DNA of 47,082 nucleotides from Bacteroidota bacterium (GTDB lineage: Bacteria > Bacteroidota > Bacteroidia > Chitinophagales > Saprospiraceae). Both the position numbers and the translations under genes were made by a program. Positions 28,307-38,500 of the stretch are shown here, piece by piece; position 1 is the stretch's first letter; every line of letters begins with the position of its first letter. The stretch lies in assembly GCA_014190515.1 (NCBI GenBank), contig BJGN01000007.1:1-47082 (forward strand). Direction: 5' to 3'. Below the pieces are notes generated by a model. It was not told the origin of the DNA, ran no database searches, and saw nothing but the letters and a program-made list of their open reading frames with translations.

Positions 28307-28708
28307 TTAGTCCTTAATAGTTTGACATAGTTCAATTAATACACCATGAGCATTTTTGGGATAGACAAAGCAAACCAGTTTATTATCGGCACCTTGCTTG
28401 GGAATTTCATTTATAAATTCGAAGCCCTCCTCTTTTAGGCGTAGTATTTCTGAATAAATGTCAGTCACTTCAAAAGCGATATGATGAATGCCTTCTCCTT
28501 TTTTATCTATAAACCGGGCGATTGGGCTGAGAAAATGGGTGGCCTCCAGTAGTTCAAGTTTAGATTCACCTGTTTGAAAGAAAGAAGTGTTGACACCTTC
28601 CGAAGACACAGACTCCATTTTATAGGAGGCTATACCCAATAATTTTTCATAACACAAATTGGCCTGATGAAGATCTTTCACGGCGATACCGATATGCTCT
28701 AGTTTCAT
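28307..28708 (-). CDS. mce: Methylmalonyl-CoA epimerase
   Basis: The enzyme interconverts (R)- and (S)-methylmalonyl-CoA in propionate/succinate metabolism. It is a vicinal-oxygen-chelate (glyoxalase-like) protein with the metal ligands visible: His in EHIGIAV, His in GIHHIAFEV and Glu in GVLIELCQ, plus a Glu/Gln-rich interior. I start it at ATG 28708 (MKLEHIGIAV), the conserved family start; another ATG at 28717 would add three residues. The length of 133 residues is typical. It is 18 nt after the O-methyltransferase stop and 2 nt before the permease start. Methylmalonyl-CoA mutase genes are not in the window. Confidence 0.88.
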   Translation of the reverse strand: MKLEHIGIAVKDLHQANLCYEKLLGIASYKMESVSSEGVNTSFFQTGESKLELLEATHFLSPIARFIDKKGEGIHHIAFEVTDIYSEILRLKEEGFEFINEIPKQGADNKLVCFVYPKNAHGVLIELCQTIKD

Positions 28709-28726
28709 AATATACATTTTAAAATG

Positions 28727-29362
28727 CTAAGTCCTGCGCATGACCATTAATCCATCTCTAATGGGTAGCAATAAATTGTCGACCCTGGAATCTTCTAAAA
28801 TTTTCGTGTTAAAGGTATGAATGATTTGGGAATCTTCATCTTTAGGATGGAGCACTTTTCCGCTCCAAAGGACATTGTCAGCGAGAATTAATCCACCAGG
28901 CTTTACTTTGTCTATGATAAGGTCGTAATGCATAGCATAATCCCTTTTTCCGCCGTCGAGGTAAATCAAATCAAAAAAGGGAATGGGTAAATTTGGAATT
29001 ACATTTTCAGCTTTCCCGAGATGGGTAAAAATCTGGTGTTTAAATGGGGAAAGATTAAAATATTTTTCTGCAATGAAAAGAACTTCCGGATTAGGTTCTA
29101 TGGTATGAAGTTGACCTTTTTCGGTGAGGCCTTCCGCTAAACAAAGAGAACCATAACCTGTGAAAGTACCAATTTCCAGGATAAAATCAGGTTTAACTAA
29201 TTGACTTAAAAGTTTTAGCAATTGACCTTGGAGGGAACCACTTAGCATTACAGGAGCTAAAGTCCTCAAATGCGTTTCTCTTTCTAGTTGATACAATAAT
29301 TCGGATGATTTTGAAGAATGCATTGCTGCATATTCATTTAAATCGTGATAAATTTTATCCAT
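28727..29362 (-). CDS. Class I SAM-dependent O-methyltransferase (COMT-like)
   Basis: This is a Methyltransf_3-type enzyme, predicted cytoplasmic, using S-adenosylmethionine and a divalent metal to methylate catechol-like or other hydroxyl substrates. The SAM-binding motif is EIGTFTGYGSLCLAEGL, followed by an acidic loop at IEPN. The metal-binding stretch is LIYLDGGKRDY, where most relatives have an Asp-Ala-Asp-Lys sequence, and LADNVLWSGKV closes the metal site. The length of 211 residues is normal. It is the first gene of the operon with mce and the permease; the methyl acceptor is unknown. Confidence 0.88.
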   Translation of the reverse strand: MDKIYHDLNEYAAMHSSKSSELLYQLERETHLRTLAPVMLSGSLQGQLLKLLSQLVKPDFILEIGTFTGYGSLCLAEGLTEKGQLHTIEPNPEVLFIAEKYFNLSPFKHQIFTHLGKAENVIPNLPIPFFDLIYLDGGKRDYAMHYDLIIDKVKPGGLILADNVLWSGKVLHPKDEDSQIIHTFNTKILEDSRVDNLLLPIRDGLMVMRRT

Positions 29363-29441
29363 AAAAGGAAATTTAATTCTTTACCTGATCGGTTTGGATT
29401 GATGGTAATTTTAAACAAGAAAATTTAAAAAACAGGTTAAA

Positions 29442-29449
29442 CAAATATA
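29442..29449 (-). promoter_or_regulatory. Candidate -7 element for the O-methyltransferase operon
   Basis: The minus strand reads TATATTTG, an exact TAnnTTTG match 79 nt before the O-methyltransferase start. No correctly spaced TTG is seen. Confidence 0.35.
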
Positions 29450-29578
29450 GACAGATAATCAAGTTTTTTCGACTAAGATTATTAATTGTGGTATAATTAC
29501 ATTTAAATTGAACAAAAGGTCAAAAAAAGCCTTAATAATTTATTAGTTGAAATACTTTTTAAACTTAAATTTTCACAA

Positions 29579-32500
29579 ATGAAAAAACAAGTACTAGTTT
29601 TGTTTTTGTGGTTTGGAACGATGGTTTCGTTGATAGCTCAGCGAACCATTTCCGGCACAATTACAGATGACAAGAAGGAACCACTCATAGGTGCTTCCGT
29701 ATTGGTTAAGGGAACCTCGACCGGAACGGTAAGTGACGTGTCTGGTGCTTTCTCTTTCACAATTCCTGCAAATAGCACAACCTTAATAATCAGTTATACA
29801 GGTTATGCATCCAAAGAAATTGCTATAGGTGCAAGTAATACCTACAACGTCATGCTCGAACAAGAAGCTATTGATTTAAGCGACATTGTTATTGTAGGGT
29901 ATGGAACCCAAAGCAAAAAGGAATTAACGGGTTCGGTGAGTAAAGTTACTTCAGAAACCATTGCCCGACTTCCTGTAACTGGTGTGGATCAAGCGCTACA
30001 AGGTCAGGCTCCTGGTGTACAGGTTACCTCAGCTTCTGGAACGCCAGGTGCTTCTGTATCTATCAGAGTGAGGGGCCCATCTTCTATTTCTGCGGGTAAC
30101 CAACCATTATATGTAGTAGATGGTATTCCAATTAATACGGGTAATTACTCTCAAATTGGTGTAGGTGGACAACAAACTAACGCTTTAGCTGATTTGAATC
30201 CTGCGGATATTGAATCTATTGATGTTTTAAAAGATGCCGCTGCAGCCAGTATTTATGGTTCAAGAGCCAGTAATGGCGTTGTAATCATTACAACGAAGAG
30301 AGGAAAGCAACAAAAAACTCAAATTTCGTTGAACACATATCGTGGAACACAGGAAGTATGGAAAACCATTGATCCTCTTACAGGTCCTGAGTATGTGGCT
30401 CTTTTACAAGAAGGTGTTAAAGCGAGATACGGTGCAACGGTTATACCGAGTCAATTAGGATTAAGAAATTTGGATGCAGATCCAAGTACTTATCCAACAA
30501 CGAACTGGTTCAATGAAATTTTTCAATCTGCACCAATATCTCAAACTGATTTAAATATTTCTGGAGGAACTGATAGAACCAAATTCTTTGTTTCTGGCTC
30601 TGTTTTCGATCAGGGAGGTGTTGTAAAGGGTTCATCATTTGATCGTTACAGCTTCCGTATGAATTTAGATAACTTGGTTACCGACAAGTTCAAGATTGGC
30701 GTAAGTACAGGATTTAGCCGTTCTCATAATACACGTATTCAGAATGATAACAATATTTACGGTGTATTGAGTACTGCGTTATTGTTGGGTTCACATATTC
30801 CTGTGTTGAATGCTGACGGAACGTATGGCCGTGACGCCAATGCAAGTATTGAAAACCCAGTAGCCAATGCTGTTGAGCCTACTTATGATGTTTATACTAA
30901 TCGATTATTGTCTAACATATATGGTGAATTAACCATTTTAGAAGGATTGACTTTCAGAAGTTCCTTCAGCGTTGATTATCTTAACTTACGCGATGATCGT
31001 TTTACTCCGGCAAGTCATATTCAGGCAGCAGGCGTAAATGGACGCGGTGAGCAAGGATTTTCATCAGATTTGAATTTGGTTAACGAAAATTACTTTTCTT
31101 ACAGGAAGGCTTTTGGAAAACTAAATTTTGATGCTTTGGTAGGAAATTCTATACAGACAAGCCAGTTCGAATCATTATATGGTGTGGGTGAAAATTACCC
31201 TGGAAAAACTATCCGCGAGTTAAATGCAGCTTCTGTAAAGAAAGACGTAACTTCTTCAAAATCAGCATGGGGACTTAATAGTTATTTCTCCAGGTTGAAC
31301 ATGAACTGGGCTGGAAAATACTTTATTTCTGGTAGTGTACGTGCCGACGGTTCTTCTCGTTTTGGTGCAAATAACCGTTGGGGTGTTTTCCCTTCTGCTT
31401 CCGCAGCATGGAGACTTTCAGAGGAGTCATTCTTTCCAAAATCTAAGGTTTTATCAGAAGTTAAGTTAAAGGCAAGTTGGGGTAGAAGAGGTAATCAGGA
31501 TATTGCCAACTTTGCATCGCGTGCTTTAATTGCTCCAGGTGCAAATTATTTGCAAAGAGCAGGTTTAGCGCCTACGCAGTTAGGGAATCCTAATCTTACC
31601 TGGGAAGAACGCGAAGATTTTGACTTAGGATTAGAAATTGCTTTATTTGAGAGCAAACTTGAATTAACAGTTGATGCTTATCAGGGAACAACTAACCAAT
31701 TGTTGCTTAACAGACCTTTGGTTGGTGCTTCAGGTTTCACTGGTATTCAGGAAAATATTGGTTCTATTCGCAATAAAGGTATTGATATAGGTTTAACAAC
31801 AACTAATGTCGAAACTAAAAATGTGCTTTGGACAACAAACTTTAATATTTCATTTTTTGATAATGAAATTCTTAAGTTAGCAGGAACGCCATTCGCAGCT
31901 GGTTTTGCCAGTTGGGTAGCTGAGGGTGAAGCGTTAGGATCCTTTAGAGGATACAGAACGGTTGGTCTTTTCCAAACACAGGCAGAGATTGATGCATTAG
32001 ACAAAAAAGCGAAAGAATTAACAGGACGTTCAACAGCGGTTTATCAATCAACCCTTACCAGACCTGGTGATATCCAGTTCAAAGACATAAATAATGACGG
32101 AGTTATTACCAGTGATGACCAAGAAATACTAGGTGATGCCAACCCCAACTATTATGGTGGTGTTACAAATACTATTCAGGCTTATGGTTTTGATTTAAGC
32201 TTTTTCTTCCAGTACAGTATGGGTAATTTTGTGTTCAACAATACCCGTGCTTTTTCTGAGGGTATGAACGGCGTATTTGGTCAGGCGAATACAGTGAAAA
32301 ATCGATGGACACCTCAAAATACAACTGCGACTATGCCAAGAGCCGTATTTGGTGATCCAAATAACAATAGAAGAGTATCTGATCGTTTTGTGGAAGACGC
32401 TTCGTACGTGCGTTTAAAGAACGTTACATTTGGTTATACATTTCCAACCAAATTATTGGACAAGGTTAAAATGCGCAGTGCAAGAATTTATGTTACGGGT

Positions 32501-32644
32501 CAAAACTTGTTAACCTTTACCAATTACTCTGGTTTCGATCCTGAGGTAAGTACATTTGGAGAGACGAATACAGCACCAGGTACTGATTTTTTAACTTTCC
32601 CACAATCGAGATCATTGTTAGTTGGATTGAACATTGGATTCTAA
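29579..32644 (+). CDS. SusC/RagA-family TonB-dependent transporter
   Basis: This outer-membrane TonB-dependent channel works with the adjacent SusD to import oligosaccharides or peptides. A signal peptide ends at SLIAQ. A CarboxypepD_reg-like domain (about 22-100, ISGTITDDKKEPLIGASVLV) precedes the plug, whose hallmark ADLNPADIESIDVLKDAAAA lies near residue 210. The remaining ~750 residues form the barrel, ending SLLVGLNIGF with the expected C-terminal Phe. At 1021 residues it is full length. SusD starts 54 nt downstream. No glycan hydrolase, regulator or anti-sigma factor is adjacent, so the substrate cannot be told. Confidence 0.97.
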   Translation: MKKQVLVLFLWFGTMVSLIAQRTISGTITDDKKEPLIGASVLVKGTSTGTVSDVSGAFSFTIPANSTTLIISYTGYASKEIAIGASNTYNVMLEQEAIDLSDIVIVGYGTQSKKELTGSVSKVTSETIARLPVTGVDQALQGQAPGVQVTSASGTPGASVSIRVRGPSSISAGNQPLYVVDGIPINTGNYSQIGVGGQQTNALADLNPADIESIDVLKDAAAASIYGSRASNGVVIITTKRGKQQKTQISLNTYRGTQEVWKTIDPLTGPEYVALLQEGVKARYGATVIPSQLGLRNLDADPSTYPTTNWFNEIFQSAPISQTDLNISGGTDRTKFFVSGSVFDQGGVVKGSSFDRYSFRMNLDNLVTDKFKIGVSTGFSRSHNTRIQNDNNIYGVLSTALLLGSHIPVLNADGTYGRDANASIENPVANAVEPTYDVYTNRLLSNIYGELTILEGLTFRSSFSVDYLNLRDDRFTPASHIQAAGVNGRGEQGFSSDLNLVNENYFSYRKAFGKLNFDALVGNSIQTSQFESLYGVGENYPGKTIRELNAASVKKDVTSSKSAWGLNSYFSRLNMNWAGKYFISGSVRADGSSRFGANNRWGVFPSASAAWRLSEESFFPKSKVLSEVKLKASWGRRGNQDIANFASRALIAPGANYLQRAGLAPTQLGNPNLTWEEREDFDLGLEIALFESKLELTVDAYQGTTNQLLLNRPLVGASGFTGIQENIGSIRNKGIDIGLTTTNVETKNVLWTTNFNISFFDNEILKLAGTPFAAGFASWVAEGEALGSFRGYRTVGLFQTQAEIDALDKKAKELTGRSTAVYQSTLTRPGDIQFKDINNDGVITSDDQEILGDANPNYYGGVTNTIQAYGFDLSFFFQYSMGNFVFNNTRAFSEGMNGVFGQANTVKNRWTPQNTTATMPRAVFGDPNNNRRVSDRFVEDASYVRLKNVTFGYTFPTKLLDKVKMRSARIYVTGQNLLTFTNYSGFDPEVSTFGETNTAPGTDFLTFPQSRSLLVGLNIGF

Positions 32645-32698
32645 TAAGGGATAGTCCTCTGATTAAATTCTATTTTTTTAGATTGAAAACATGTTGAA

Positions 32699-34054
32699 AT
32701 GAAAAACATATTTAAAATATCCATTTTAATCTCAGCTATTGGTTTTTTCCAGGCTTGTGATAATAATTTGGAACTGGAACCATACACAGCCTTAGATGCA
32801 TCAGTGGGTTTCAAAACAAAACAAGATGTTGATGCGGCGCTATTGGGTGCCTACAACGCTATCCAAAGTAGTAACTATTTTGGACTACAGTTACAGGTGT
32901 TACCTGATTTATACGCTGATAACATCAATCATACGGGTACTTTCCCAACGTATGCTCAAATTTTCAACCGTCAGGTATTGGCAGATAATTCCAATATTGG
33001 TGGCCTTTGGAATCAGGTGTATATAGGTGTTAATCGTGCAAATAATGTAATTGCTTCGGTACCTACCGTAAAGGATCCGAGTTTTAATGCCAATAATGCC
33101 ATTGGAGAAGCCAGATTGTTACGTGCCTTCCATTACTTTAACCTTGTTGCCCTATTTGGTGGTTCTCCTGCAGGTTTCAATAAAGCGGGTGGACTTGGTG
33201 TTCCTATTTATACGGTACCTACACTCTCTGCGGAAGATGCAGCACCTAAAGCAAGATCTTCTGAGGAGGAGGTTTGGAAGTTAATCTTAGAGGATATTGA
33301 TTTTGCTGTGGCGAATCTTGTTGCAACCAATGGTAATGGTAGAGCAAATAAGAATGTTGCGTTGGCTTTAAAAGCTCGTGTTCATGCTGTGCGTAATGAA
33401 TGGGCTTTGGCTGAAGCTGCTGCTTCGGAAGTAATTAATTCCAAAAGACATACCCTTCTTACCACTGCCAATTATCAGAATATTTGGTTAAGCCAGAACT
33501 CATCAGAGGCCATCTGGGAGTTACAATTTGATATTAATAATACTAATTCAGTTACATTTTGGTATTACCCGACAGCAAATGGAGGAAGAAATGAGTTTAC
33601 TTCTTCTAATTCTTTAAGAGATGCTCACGAAGCAGGGGATGTCAGAAAAGTAGTAAATGTTAGTACTGCACCAGCCAATAAAACAATTAAATATACTCGT
33701 GTCAACGGTATAGACAATGTTTTACTCATCAGATTAGCTGAAATGCATTTAATCCGTGCGGAAGCTTATGCTAACCTTAACAGGACAGCGGAGTCACTTA
33801 CAGAGTTAAATGTAATTCGCAAGCGTGCTGGTTTAAGTGATGCTGCGGAAACTACAACTGCTGGATTAGTTAATGCTATTTTGAAAGAACGCAGAGTGGA
33901 ATTTGCTCACGAGGGTTTGAGATGGCTTGATTTAAGAAGAACGGGTCGTTGGAATGCAGCTGGACTAACCGAAGATTTTAGATCTCGCTGGCCAATTCCT
34001 CAAAGAGAAGTTCAAACTTCAGCTGGTTTGATTACACAAAATACAGGATATTAA
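32699..34054 (+). CDS. SusD/RagB-family nutrient-binding lipoprotein
   Basis: This surface lipoprotein caps the SusC channel and captures ligands. The lipobox ends IGFFQAC, so Cys20 is the lipidated residue, followed by DNNLELE. The N-terminal SusD-like region carries tetratricopeptide-like helices (RLLRAFHYFNLVALFGG is the family signature). The C-terminal RagB region has LIRLAEMHLIRAEAYANLN and ERRVEFAHEGLRWLDLRR. The length of 451 residues is at the short end of the family but complete. A strong terminator closes the two-gene unit. Confidence 0.96.
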   Translation: MKNIFKISILISAIGFFQACDNNLELEPYTALDASVGFKTKQDVDAALLGAYNAIQSSNYFGLQLQVLPDLYADNINHTGTFPTYAQIFNRQVLADNSNIGGLWNQVYIGVNRANNVIASVPTVKDPSFNANNAIGEARLLRAFHYFNLVALFGGSPAGFNKAGGLGVPIYTVPTLSAEDAAPKARSSEEEVWKLILEDIDFAVANLVATNGNGRANKNVALALKARVHAVRNEWALAEAAASEVINSKRHTLLTTANYQNIWLSQNSSEAIWELQFDINNTNSVTFWYYPTANGGRNEFTSSNSLRDAHEAGDVRKVVNVSTAPANKTIKYTRVNGIDNVLLIRLAEMHLIRAEAYANLNRTAESLTELNVIRKRAGLSDAAETTTAGLVNAILKERRVEFAHEGLRWLDLRRTGRWNAAGLTEDFRSRWPIPQREVQTSAGLITQNTGY

Positions 34055-34082
34055 TCTTCTATATTTAAAGTAATAAGCTTTT

Positions 34083-34128
34083 AAAAAGCCTCTTCGGAAT
34101 ATTTCTATATTCGGAAGAGGCTTTTTTT
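34083..34128. terminator. Rho-independent terminator after SusD
   Basis: AGCCTCTTC pairs with GAAGAGGCT, extended through one G-G mismatch by GAATAT/ATATTC around a TTCT loop. A runs to the left and T runs to the right make it a strong, bidirectional terminator shared with the convergent permease gene. Confidence 0.92.
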
Positions 34129-34162
34129 ATGCAAAAAATAATAAGGTTAATAGATGGGTAAA

Positions 34163-35380
34163 TCATACTATTTTTTCGTGGGTAGAAATGCGCATGGCTC
34201 TCAAAGCAGCGGGAATGGAGGCGAGTAAACCAATAAATAAAACGGTAATAGCTACTGTAATAAAATCTTCCCAGCGAAGACTAATTGGATATGAATCGAC
34301 CACGAAGGATCCGGGGATGGCTACCAGATGAAAGGTTTTTTGTAAAAAAAAGATAAACAAAGCAAGAAAAACACCAGAAATTAAGCCAATACCAGTTAAA
34401 AACAGCCCTTCATATAAAAACAAATTTCGAATATCCACATCTGTAGAACCAATAGATTTAAGTATGGAAACATCCCTTTTCTTGTCCAAAACAATCATCC
34501 ATAAGGCGCCAATCTGATTAAATGCAACCAGAAGGAGCATAAATCCTACAATAGCGAAACTGAGCCATTTTTCAAGTCGCATCAATTTGATAAATCCTTC
34601 CTCCTGTGCATAATAATCCTTTACATAAAATCGGTCCATTACAATAGATTGTAACTCAGAAACGACCTTTTTAACCGGGTAATTCTGGGATACCTTTATT
34701 TCCCATGCGGACAGGATGTTAGGGTTCCCGACAAGTTCTCTTGCAACATTAAGAGTAGTTATAATATATTGATTATCATACTCTTGCTGAATCATAAATG
34801 TGCCAATGGGTTGTAGGTTTCTACTTCGAAAGGGATTTTCAAAAGTCGTATTTTCCTTGTTTTTAGGCATATATACAGTTAATGACGCAAAAGGATCTTC
34901 TAAATCAATGCCCAGTTTATTTCTTATACCTAGTCCGATGAGTGCGTTAAACGACAAGGAACGATTGGGTAAATAAACGCCTTCTTTAATGCAGGAGTCA
35001 ATATTAGATACAGCGCTAAACAGGGTATCAACCCCTTTTACCATGCCAAAATCTTGTTTATCCTTGTAGGTGAAAAAGGCAATTTCTTCTAACGTACCCG
35101 AAATAGCTTCTACGCCAGGTATTCTTGACATTTTGTAAACTAAAGAGGCGTCAGCATTAAAAAATTTTCCAGAGACCGGAGTAATTTTAATATCAGGATT
35201 AAATTTTACATACATACCCATTATAAGATCCTCAAAACCATTGAAAACGGAGAGAACCAAAACCAAAGCAGCCGTGCCCACTGTTAGACCCAAAATGGAA
35301 ATTCCTGTAATAAGTTGTATTACCTGGGTCGATTTTTTTGCCAGTAAATATCGAAGGGCTATTTTAAATGGAAGATTCAT
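34163..35380 (-). CDS. FtsX-like / LolC-LolE type ABC transporter permease
   Basis: The protein resembles inner-membrane permeases that extract lipoproteins from the membrane (LolC/LolE). It starts LPFKIALRYLLAKKSTQVIQ, the typical LolC opening, with a membrane helix at about 20-45. A periplasmic MacB_PCD-like domain covers ~50-265. Three membrane helices of the FtsX domain lie at about 275-300, 318-345 and 365-390. The length of 405 residues fits. The ATPase partner (LolD) is not adjacent, as is common in Bacteroidota. A TAnnTTTG element lies 19 nt upstream. Confidence 0.88.
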   Translation of the reverse strand: MNLPFKIALRYLLAKKSTQVIQLITGISILGLTVGTAALVLVLSVFNGFEDLIMGMYVKFNPDIKITPVSGKFFNADASLVYKMSRIPGVEAISGTLEEIAFFTYKDKQDFGMVKGVDTLFSAVSNIDSCIKEGVYLPNRSLSFNALIGLGIRNKLGIDLEDPFASLTVYMPKNKENTTFENPFRSRNLQPIGTFMIQQEYDNQYIITTLNVARELVGNPNILSAWEIKVSQNYPVKKVVSELQSIVMDRFYVKDYYAQEEGFIKLMRLEKWLSFAIVGFMLLLVAFNQIGALWMIVLDKKRDVSILKSIGSTDVDIRNLFLYEGLFLTGIGLISGVFLALFIFFLQKTFHLVAIPGSFVVDSYPISLRWEDFITVAITVLFIGLLASIPAALRAMRISTHEKIV

Positions 35381-35399
35381 GGATAAAATAATTTGAAAA

Positions 35400-35407
35400 C
35401 AAAGATA
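35400..35407 (-). promoter_or_regulatory. Candidate -7 element for the LolC/E-type permease
   Basis: The minus strand reads TATCTTTG, an exact TAnnTTTG match 19 nt before the permease ATG. The nearest TTG is about 27 nt up, too far for a confident -33. Confidence 0.4.
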
Positions 35408-35570
35408 GCAGGATTATTAAACTCTCTGGTTTTTCAAAAAGCAGGTATATTTCCTTTTATTATTTCATTTGTAAACTATAAAAAATAGTTAAATTTAGGT
35501 GGGTACAAATTTTTAGGTAAAAGACATATACCTTTAGCATCTATAAATGAATCATTGCAACCACTCTCTA

Positions 35571-38500
35571 ATGAAAACAAATATTTTACTTTTTTCCCTA
35601 TGTTTATGCTTTTTTATGACCATGGTAAGCACGGTAACTGCTCAAAATACAAGAGGTAGGTTTGAAAAAGCTAAAATTTTATTTGATGGTAGAGATACAC
35701 CCTCTGAATTAACGGTTAATATCAGAGACGGAAAGGTTTTTGTAGGTGAGGATATTGTGTTATTTACAGAGGAAGAGTACATTCTTCGAAAATTGGAGAA
35801 AGGTGGGATAATCCCTTATGCTTCCTGGGGATGGCCTGGTGGAATTATTTATTATAGTATCCCTGCCGGTCTTGCGAGTGCAGGAATCATCAGCAGTGCA
35901 ATAGCTCATGTAAATGCGAGTACCAATATTTGCCTTGTTCCAAGAACTACCCAATCTGATTATCTCCTTTTTCAAGATACAGATGTTGCCTGTTGGTCTT
36001 ATGTAGGTCAAATAGGCGGGGCTCAGGCCATAAATGTTCATAGTGCTTGTGGTTTTGGTGCAGCTGTCCATGAAATATGTCATGCAGCAGGTATGTGGCA
36101 TGAGCAGTCCAGGAATGATAGAGATACTTACGTAACCATAAATACAGCAAATATTCAATCGGGATATGGTACTAATTTTGATAAATACGGTAGTTGGGGA
36201 ACAGAAGCGGGTGCTTATGACTATGGATCCATTATGCATTATGGAGCTTTTGCCTTTTCTTCAAATGGCTTACCTACTATAAGTGTGAAAACACCTCCTG
36301 CTGCAGCAGGAACGACTATTGGTCAGCGGGGTGGTTTAAGCGGGGGTGATGTTGCTGCATTAAATGCTATTTATCCAACAGTTGCCTGCGATAAAGGTGG
36401 CGGTTCTACCGGCGGAGGTTCCACCGGTGGTGGTGGAGGTGGTGGTGTAGTTGTTGTTCCAGCGCCTGTTTTGACCATGGCGTCGGACATAATTATTGAT
36501 CCGGTTCCAATTATCAGTGATGATGCATTTTCGGTTATAACCAATTTTACAAATACTGGAAATGCAGACTTTAATGGTTGCATTATTATGAAACTTTATA
36601 AAGTAGGCGGGCAATTAATGACTAAGGTTACCTTAGATCCAACAGAAACATTAAAGCCGGATAAATCATTTTCAGCTAACCAAATCATCTCAAGTGATGG
36701 TATTAGTTTAGCCACAGGAGATTATTATGTGGAATTATGGTATGAGGCAAGTTGTGGGTCATCGGAGCAGGAGGTTAGAACATCAGGTGCCTTTTCAAAT
36801 AAAAAAGAGGTAAAAGGGCTCAAAATTATTCCAATGTTAGAAGTAAAACCTCTCGATTTTTCTTTTGAAAAAGAAGGAGGCTCAAAAACAATTATGATTA
36901 CTTCTAATACCGTTTGGAATGTTAATAATAATCCGTCCTGGTTAAAATTTCCTACCAATAGGTCTGTTGGAAATACAAATCTTACCTTTAATTGTGATTC
37001 AAATATTACGTTTTTTCCACGTGCCGTAAATTTTAGTATTTCTGCTACGGGTACCAAAACATTCGACATTTCAGTTAAACAAAATGCTATTCCACTCTCT
37101 GAGTGCACCCCTCCTAACGGATTAAGAATTACGGGTAAAGATTATACCTGGGCAAAAATTTCCTGGAATCCAATCAGGGGGACGAATTTCTACCAACTAA
37201 GGTATAAAAATCTAAAAGATTCAGTATGGACAACGATAGATTCAATACAGGGAACCTCTTTTGATATTTCAAATTTGCATCCTTGTAGTACTTTTGGTGT
37301 GCAGATTAGTGCCATTTGCGCCAATATAAAAAGTCCACTATCAACGGAAATAAATTTTAAAACGGAAGGGTGTGATGATCCTTATTGTTACTCCTATGGT
37401 GCAGGAAAATCAGATTGGATTGAATCAGTAACCATCAGCGATAAATCATTTACCTCAGGCCAGAATCTTGGATATGCCAATAAAATGGATGTCATTGGTA
37501 ATGTCGAAGAAGGAAGAATCCATTCATTCAGATTTTCGAGTAAGCATAATTCTCTTTCTAAAACAGATTTATATCGTTGGCAGTTATTTATTGATTTTAA
37601 TGGGGATAAAGACTTTAATGATACTTTAGAGCAAATTTATAACGCAGTCATTCCAAAATTTACTTCAGTAACGGGAATATTTAAAAATATTACTATTCCT
37701 GAAGATATGCCTTTAGGATTAACTCGCCTTCGTATAATGCTGACTTCCAATAAGTCTGATAATAATGCCTGCGAAATATCTCCGGAAGTATTAGAGGTTG
37801 AGGATTATGGAATTAATGTAAAAAAGAATAGAGATAGTATATTTTTAACGCCAGATACTGCTTTTTTAATAAACACATATACTACTTTAAGAGCAAATGT
37901 AAGAGCATCCACAGGATGGGACGTTACAAAAAGGCCTTCTTGGGTATCTACTACTTATCCGAGCTGGGCTGCCACACCTACTGGCTTAAATGTTTCTTTA
38001 TTTGTTAGTAACAATACAGGTATTAGAAGACAATTTAACTATACCTATACTCTAAGAGGTTCTGTTAAAACGAAGGCCATTTTTCTTTCTCAAGATCCGG
38101 CAAAACCTTCTTTAGCTATTGATACCTTGGAATATGAGGTATCGGAAAATGCTCAAAATAAACTTATCGCAGTAAAATCAAATATTTATTGGCGGGCAAA
38201 ATCGAATGCTTTCTGGATTCAGGTAAATAATCCATTAGGATTGGAAAACGATAGGTTAAGTATTTCTATGTTAGAAAACACGCAGAAAGAAGCCAGAATT
38301 GATACCATTAGGGTTTTCGCTGCTAGTGGAGATACCTTGAGTAAGTTAATTTTGATCAAACAAGCTCCCAAAAAGGGTACGTTTTTAGTTAGTGCTGACT
38401 CGCTGGCATTTCCAGCTACCAATGCCAGTAAGTTTGTTTATACTCAAGGCAATGTTGATTGGAAGGTGGTTGCTAAACCTTCCTGGATTAATGTGGATAA

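Noticed and set aside
35547-35570. Earlier ATG of the astacin gene
   Set aside because: It adds MNHCNHSL before a complete signal peptide; the second ATG is more plausible, though the first cannot be excluded.
35760-36239. 159-codon minus-strand frame
   Set aside because: It lies fully opposite the astacin catalytic domain, has no family features and no promoter.
36360-36614. Minus-strand frames with Pro/Thr-rich product inside the astacin gene
   Set aside because: They are antisense to the Gly/Ser linker of the protease; the low-complexity product simply mirrors that linker.
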